Positions 58,550-64,000 of a DNA stretch of 64,000 bases are shown piece after piece. The DNA is from Deroplatys truncata (Eukaryota; Arthropoda; Insecta; Mantodea; Mantidae). The notes under the pieces were generated by a model. The model had not been told where the DNA came from, ran no database searches, and saw nothing but the letters and a program-made list of their open reading frames with translations. A program made the translations under genes and the position numbers. The DNA lies in contig CM060990.1 of the NCBI GenBank assembly GCA_030765065.1, positions 280,453,341-280,517,340 of the forward strand. The letters run 5' to 3'. Each line of letters begins with the position of its first letter. Within the stretch, counting starts at the first letter, position 1.

Positions 58550-60740
58550 CAGTGGCGAAACGTGCATAGAAGCGGTGGAAGCGCCGCTTCCCCAAGAATC
58601 TAAAAAGAAGAAGAAGGCAAATAAAATTCACGCGAACAAACATTTTATTTGCTCTGGATACATTTTTAAAATGTGTTCGTGAACATCCGCAGTGCTGCCG
58701 ACATTAGGACAACTGCCGAAACTTGAGTGACCAGATCCGCGAGCTCATTCAATACTGAGCATTTCCGTGTTCACGAATCGTAACCTCCACTAGCACTTCG
58801 TAGGTTTCCGGAAGCAATCGGGACTTGTCCGTGACTTAGGAAGCGTTGAAAGACATCGTTACGTGAGATCTCTGTAGCGTGCGAAGAAAAGTTTATTATT
58901 TTATTTTATGTGGCGCTTTTAAATAGAACTGTAAGCATATTTTAATAGCAATAATTCGCGTATTTTCTGTAGATTGATATTTGCTAGTAATAAATAGGTA
59001 GGTGAAATAAATAGGTGAAATAGGTGAAATTTTAAGTTATTAGCAAAGGCGTGTGAATTTCATACTTTCTCCATTTTAGGTTAACATTTCACGCGGTGTT
59101 GGCCAGCTCTACGAATTATTGGAACGTCTGAGTAGAGTGGATTGGGGATATGTCTGCTTGTAGTGTGAGCAGTCTTGCAGTGCAAGAAGGGTCTACGTGT
59201 GACTGTACAATAGAAAAAGTACTTAAGAGTAGGTTTAGTTGTTTCAGTTATGAGGAAAAACTAAATATAATTAAAAGTGACAAGCCGAAAAAACTTCTTA
59301 ATAATGATATCGGCATACAAAGCAAAGGTGTTAAAACATTTATGCGCCACTTTAATGAAAACATGTATGATACAATTCCATGGTTATGTGGGTGTCATTG
59401 ATTGCGAAAATTGTTTTGCTGGCCGTGCTTGCTATTTTCGCAAGAAAAAAGCACTTGGAGTTATGCAGGTTTTGACGACTTGAATAATTTACACAAAGCT
59501 CAGAAAAGGCATCAAGGATCGCAAAATCACATTATTTGTCTGAAACAATTTACGCAGTTCGGAAATACACGAATTGAATCGTGTTTAAGTGAACAATTCC
59601 GGCTCACAATACAGATGCACAATGAAGACGTAAAAAAAACAGCAAAATTCTTTCGCAAATGATAAAGGTAGCATGCTATTTGGGAAAGCAGGAACTTGCA
59701 TTTCGAGGTCATGACGAGGCCGAAAGCTCTTTGAACAGAGGAAATTATATTGAAATGTTGAAGGAATTAGGATATTTTGATATAGATTTATCACTTGTCA
59801 AATTCGACCGTTTTTTCAGGGTTGTCTAGTGACATACAGAATGATTTAATTTATTCTGTTTCGGAACTGAAGACAAACGAAATAAAGGACATTTCTGAGA
59901 CTTCTTTTGTTGGAATTATTATGGATGAGGCAACAGATATTACAGCGAAATTACAGCTATCTATTATACTTATGTATGTGACAAAATCTGGAAGTATTGA
60001 AGAAAAATTTCTGTGTTTCAGAGATGTCAGTGTCTATAGAACAGCAAGTTCTTTAGCACATCATGTGTTTGACATCTTAAAAGAATTTAGTTGTGAAAAG
60101 AAATTGGTGTCACAGACATATGATGGGGCGGCTGAAATATCAGGGGAACACAGTGGTCTTCAGATGAGAGTAAGAGAAAAACGCCCACAAGCTGTATTTG
60201 TGCATGCTATGCACATAGACTGAATTTGGTTTTGCCGCAAGCTGTGAGCTTTATTAAGCAGTATAAAATATTTTTTTCTTCACTTTCTGGTTTTGGCATT
60301 TTCTTTTCTAAATCTACAAAGCGAATGACAGCATTCGACTCTGAAATAAACAAGAGATTTCCAACATTAGCTCCAACAAGATGGAATTATGGTAACAGGC
60401 TATTACAAACTGTGTACGAGTACAAACGAGATATAGAAAACTAGCTAAATTCAGTGGTCAAAATGCAGATGGTTGGGATCCGGAAACAGTATATGGTGCT
60501 CAAGGTCTTCTTTCAACATTACATGGGTTTGATTTCAAATTTTTCCTTCATGTATTCCATTGTATATTTCCTCAGGCTGACATACTGTCCAAGTACTCCA
60601 AAAGAAGGCTTTTGATATTGAGTTTTGCTGTAAACAAGTTGACAAATTTTCAATGCATCTTATGAAACTCAGAGAAGATTTTGAATCTATCTGGCATAAA
60701 GTCTCTGATGTGTGTGAGTAGAATAAAAAGGTATGTTTGA
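58550..60740 (+). mobile_element. hAT transposon of ZMYM-like type, 3'-truncated, broken
   Basis: The left end CAGTGGCGAAACGTGCATAG is a typical hAT terminus. The transposase starts at about 59,150 (MSACSVSSLAVQEGSTCDC). A TTF-type zinc finger (IPWLCGC then FCWPCLLFSQEKSTW) comes next, then FDDLNNLHKAQKRHQGSQNH. The DUF4371 core follows (FVGIIMDEATDITAKLQL with the first acidic residue, QTYDGAAEISGEHSGLQ, PTRWNYGNRLLQTV). Frames change at least three times and stops occur, for example after the CGCH word and after MHID. The conserved C-terminal dimerisation block and the right terminal repeat are missing, so it was cut off near 60.74 kb. It lies inside the THAP/P-like relic. Confidence 0.8.
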
Positions 60741-61980
60741 GCACAAAGAGAGATGCCGACAGCTGATAAGGGTAATTACATGTGTTTTAACATATGTAAA
60801 CATATGTAAACACGTGTAACCAGTTAATGACCGCCGCTAATGTCAAGTCTAATGGATATGTGTGGTAATACATATGTAAAGATATGTAACCCGCTAATGA
60901 TCGCCGGAGATACCGACAGGTCCTACCCCCTCCCCCAAGCGGTCTATTCGCGTGCCGTGGCGTCCTCACTTGAGGGATTTGTTTTCTCGAGGCCTGCCGC
61001 CCCTCGGCAAATTAATTAGGTAATGTTCGTCAAACATTATTGAAAAAAAAAAGAATTGACATTTTTATGACTACTAATGCATGCATATCTAAGGCTCCTC
61101 GAGCAATTAAGTTTTTTGATTAATGGCTTGTATATGAATTGAATCGAGCGCAAGTGTAGTGTGTTTATAAGTAGCGCGCTCACGGGAACAGTCTGCCATG
61201 TTATGAAAACACTGCAACCTACTTCTGTCTGAGGAAAGCTGTATGTCCATTAGCTGACAATGTTAGACGCTATCACCACATTAATACTTTTAAGATTGCA
61301 TTCCGGATCTGTTTACATACATTAGCGAACAACAGCCCGGCATGTAATGAAAAATCCGCAACCTACTTCTGCCTGGTGGTAAGGGTGCCCTCCATTGGCT
61401 GACAACATTAGACGCCTTCACCCCATTAGCGAACAATGTCAGTAATTGTTTTCCTAAGTGCTCTGCACAACTCTCACCACTTCAGCTTCTAGCGAGGAAA
61501 TTATATAAAAGCAGCAGCTTCTCCAATGATTTTCACAGAATCGTAAGAACACTGCGATCTAAGCACTCTGCAAACTTTATTCTTTCAACGTGAAATTTCA
61601 TCAAATGATTCGGTTAACATTATAGTTGAATACTATACATGTTATTAAAAAAATAAATACGGTTAACATTATAGGTGAATATTACATACGTTATTAAAAA
61701 AAATGGCCTCCCTGATCAATGAATACAATTAAATATTTTTATTAATTAATTGTATATGAATTGACTTGCATATTTTTGGTTATTGCGTTGTGCCCCCTAA
61801 CGTTTCCAGATCTAGGATCGTTCCAGCTAGTTGCGCGCTTCTGCCATCTACCTTCTAAAGTAAAGTTGCGCGCTCCTACCATCTTCATTCTAAAGTAGAA
61901 CAATGAGATAAAAACTAATCAATTCCTTGGAATGCGCCGCGTCATTAGGTCCTTGTTCCAAGTTGACCGGGATGGTCGGG
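60741..61980. repeat. Repeat-rich DNA with several short tandem duplications
   Basis: Imperfect direct repeats follow one another. CATATGTAAA-type runs lie at 60.78-60.90 kb. Two copies of a unit of about 140 bp with CAACCTACTTCTG and GCTGACAA lie at 61.19-61.44 kb. Two copies of a 54-bp unit with CGGTTAACATTATAG lie at 61.61-61.70 kb. Two copies of a unit of about 45 bp with GTTGCGCGCT lie at 61.83-61.91 kb. No gene is recognised. Confidence 0.6.
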
Positions 61981-61984
61981 GTCG

Positions 61985-63480
61985 AATCCTAGGAGTGATT
62001 ACAAATTCAGCTTCTAATAACTCAGAGACTAATTACGATAAAGACGTCAAATAAAGTTTATTACATTAATGTCATTAGGTAGTTTCTTGCGAATGTATAT
62101 TTGGGTACATGGTGTCCAGGGTTCGAATACCGATAAAATGTAATTTAATTATAAATTTAATAACTCCTAAACTAATTAAGATAAAGACGCCAAATAAACT
62201 TTATTGCGTTTATGTTATTAGGTAGTATCTTGTGGATGTGTAATTAGATACCTGACGTTCTGGATTCGATCCTAATTTTTAAATCACCATTATCTCAGAA
62301 ACTAAGAAAGCTAGAGGGATGGACCAAACAATGATTGATAGCTCCTATGATGGGTAATTAATACTGTATATAATTTTAAATCAGCTGTTCTTATTTCGAA
62401 TCCCGATCTTTCAATCACTTACTTATTTTCTTCTCTATACTCTAGAATATATCACTTAGATTGATGCTGTAACTGAATACAGCACCTTTAAACATATCAA
62501 ACTAATATTGTAGATTATTTTGTTTCGGGTGTTCTGGGTTCGAATACCGATTCAATGAAATTTATTTATAAATTTAATAACTCCTAAACTAATTAAGATA
62601 AAGACGCTAAATAAACTTTATTGCGTTTATGTTATTAGGTAGTATCCTGTGGATGTGTAATTAGATACCTGACGTTCAGGCTTCGATCCTAATTTTTAAA
62701 TCACCATTATCTCAGAAACTAAGAGAGGTAAAGGAGTGGATCAAAGCATGATTGATAGCTCCTGTAATGAGTAATTAATACTGTATATAAGTTTGAATCA
62801 GTTGTCCTTATTTCGAATCCTGATCTTTCAATCACTTACTTATTTTTTCTCTATACTCTAGAATATATCACTTAGATTGATGCTGTAACTGCAAACAGCA
62901 CCTTTAAACATATCAAACTAATATTGTAAATAATTTTGTTTCTGGTGTCCTGGGTTCGAATACCGATAAAATGTAATTTAATTATAAATTTAGTAACTCC
63001 TAAACTAATTCAGATAAAGACGCCAAATAAACTTTATTGCCTTTACGATATTAGGTAGTATCTTGTGGATGTGTAATTGGATACCTGACGTCCTGGGTTC
63101 GACCATAATTTTTAAATCACCATTATCTCAGAAACTAAGCGAGGTAGAGCAGTGGACCAAAGTATGATTGATAAGTTTTATACTGGGTGATTAATGCTGT
63201 ATATAATTGCCAATCAGTTGTGCTTGATTCGATTCCCCATCTTTTAATGACTTCCTTAATTTTCCTCTGTACACTAGAATATATCACTTAGATCGATGAT
63301 GTATCTGCATCCAGCTTTGTTTAACATGTTGAGCTAATATCATAAATTATTTTGTTCCTGGTGTTCTGGGTTCGAATACCGATTCAATGAAATGTATTTA
63401 CAAATTTAATAACGCGTAATCTTATTTAGATAGACATGTCAAGGTAAACGCAAACAGAGTATCTAGTCCTTAAATATTGT
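61985..63480. repeat. Satellite-like tandem array, unit about 416 bp
   Basis: The word ACTAATTAAGATAAAGACG (with variants) starts at 62,171, 62,588 and 63,004, with a decayed copy near 63,418, giving periods of 414-417 bp. A shortened unit precedes it (start 62,028). Units share AATATATCACTTAGATTGATG, CTTTAAACATATCAAACTAA and a GGGTTCGAATACCGAT word. They differ by many substitutions, so the array is not recent. It has no open frame of note. Confidence 0.9.
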
Positions 63481-64000
63481 TATCATGACAAATATTACTT
63501 TAAAGTACTCAGATCGAATCCCGAAGGGATGATTTCATATATCTTCAAGCCCAGGGATCATATCAGGTCCTAATAAAGATTAAATGCTTGATGCTGATGT
63601 GGGGGAGCTAAAATACATTTATTAAAAGTATTACACGGTTCGATTTAGAAGCTTAGAATCTGTGCAACTGTGGAAAAATTGCTTTTCTAGTGATTGTAGT
63701 GAAATGTAATGGGCTTTCTGTGAGAAGGTGGAAAGGAAGAATTGAAAAGGGAATGAAAACATGAGATAATGTAGTATATATATACATTTAACTAAATAAG
63801 GAGGAAAATCTTCTCGTTACCTTTTAAGCTTTTACTTTAAGTATTGTGATAATACAGCTGGAATTAACCTTGGTACAATAGGTGGTGGTGGTGGTTGTAG
63901 GCTTTGAATTTGAAAAATATGTCTGAATGAGAGTGTAAGAATGCATCTCTTGCTGGTGCGACAGCATAAGCAGGTAGTTATGAGACGAGTTTAAACGTGT
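63481..64000. other. Unassigned AT-rich DNA at window end
   Basis: No gene or repeat family is recognised apart from a short GGTGGTGGTGG run near 63,882. Confidence 0.5.

Noticed and set aside
60781-60920. CATATG-rich repeats considered as the missing right end of the ZMYM-like hAT
   Set aside because: No inverted match to CAGTGGCG was found, so the hAT is treated as truncated.

Overview
The window looks like an arthropod, most likely insect, nuclear genome that is AT-rich and crowded with transposable elements. I see only one likely host exon, the last coding exon of an acid-lipase-like gene at 10.26-10.41 kb. Nearly everything else recognisable is mobile DNA: tRNA-derived SINEs, mariner, Tc1 and other IS630-superfamily transposons, two hAT elements, a THAP/P-element-like relic, a LINE scrap, a long env-bearing LTR retroelement and a complete-length Polinton/Maverick. 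No CRISPR array, rRNA gene or convincing tRNA gene was seen.

Layout. 1-11 kb: unique AT-rich DNA with at least six SINE copies of three types, a 3'-truncated mariner (8.29-9.31 kb) and the lipase exon. 11.3-32.9 kb: a hAT element of the GTF2IRD2-like type, read on the minus strand, is split by a Gypsy-superfamily LTR element (11,744-31,499, flanked by the 4-bp repeat ATAC). That element is itself interrupted by two IS630-type transposons (13.7-15.7 and 23.5-25.3 kb). Its gag, protease, RT, RNase H and integrase remnants lie at 25.7-30.5 kb, and an env-like stretch lies at 18.7-20.3 kb. 33.4-34.8 kb: a Tc1-like transposon with its TIRs and TA duplication. 35.6-36.6 kb: a SINE fragment and a 5'-truncated LINE scrap.

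36,591-55,070: an 18.48-kb Polinton/Maverick with 153-bp terminal inverted repeats starting AGTAGTATAA and a perfect 6-bp target duplication, TATAAT. All its recognised genes lie on the minus strand. Reading from right to left they are protein-primed DNA polymerase B, packaging ATPase, a small basic protein, an acidic coiled-coil protein, integrase with chromodomain, a penton-like minor capsid protein, a core-like basic protein, the double-jelly-roll major capsid protein, an adenain-like protease, and then five or six small unknown genes. A 4.6-kb non-coding right arm is built of tandem repeats that include fragments of the element's own genes. The set covers replication, integration, packaging and particle formation, but the copy is a fossil with several broken genes.

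55.1-64 kb: a THAP/P-like relic interrupted by a 1,308-bp mariner with near-perfect ends, then a 5'-complete but 3'-truncated hAT element of the ZMYM-like type. After these comes a repeat-rich tail ending in a roughly 416-bp satellite array (about 62.0-63.5 kb).
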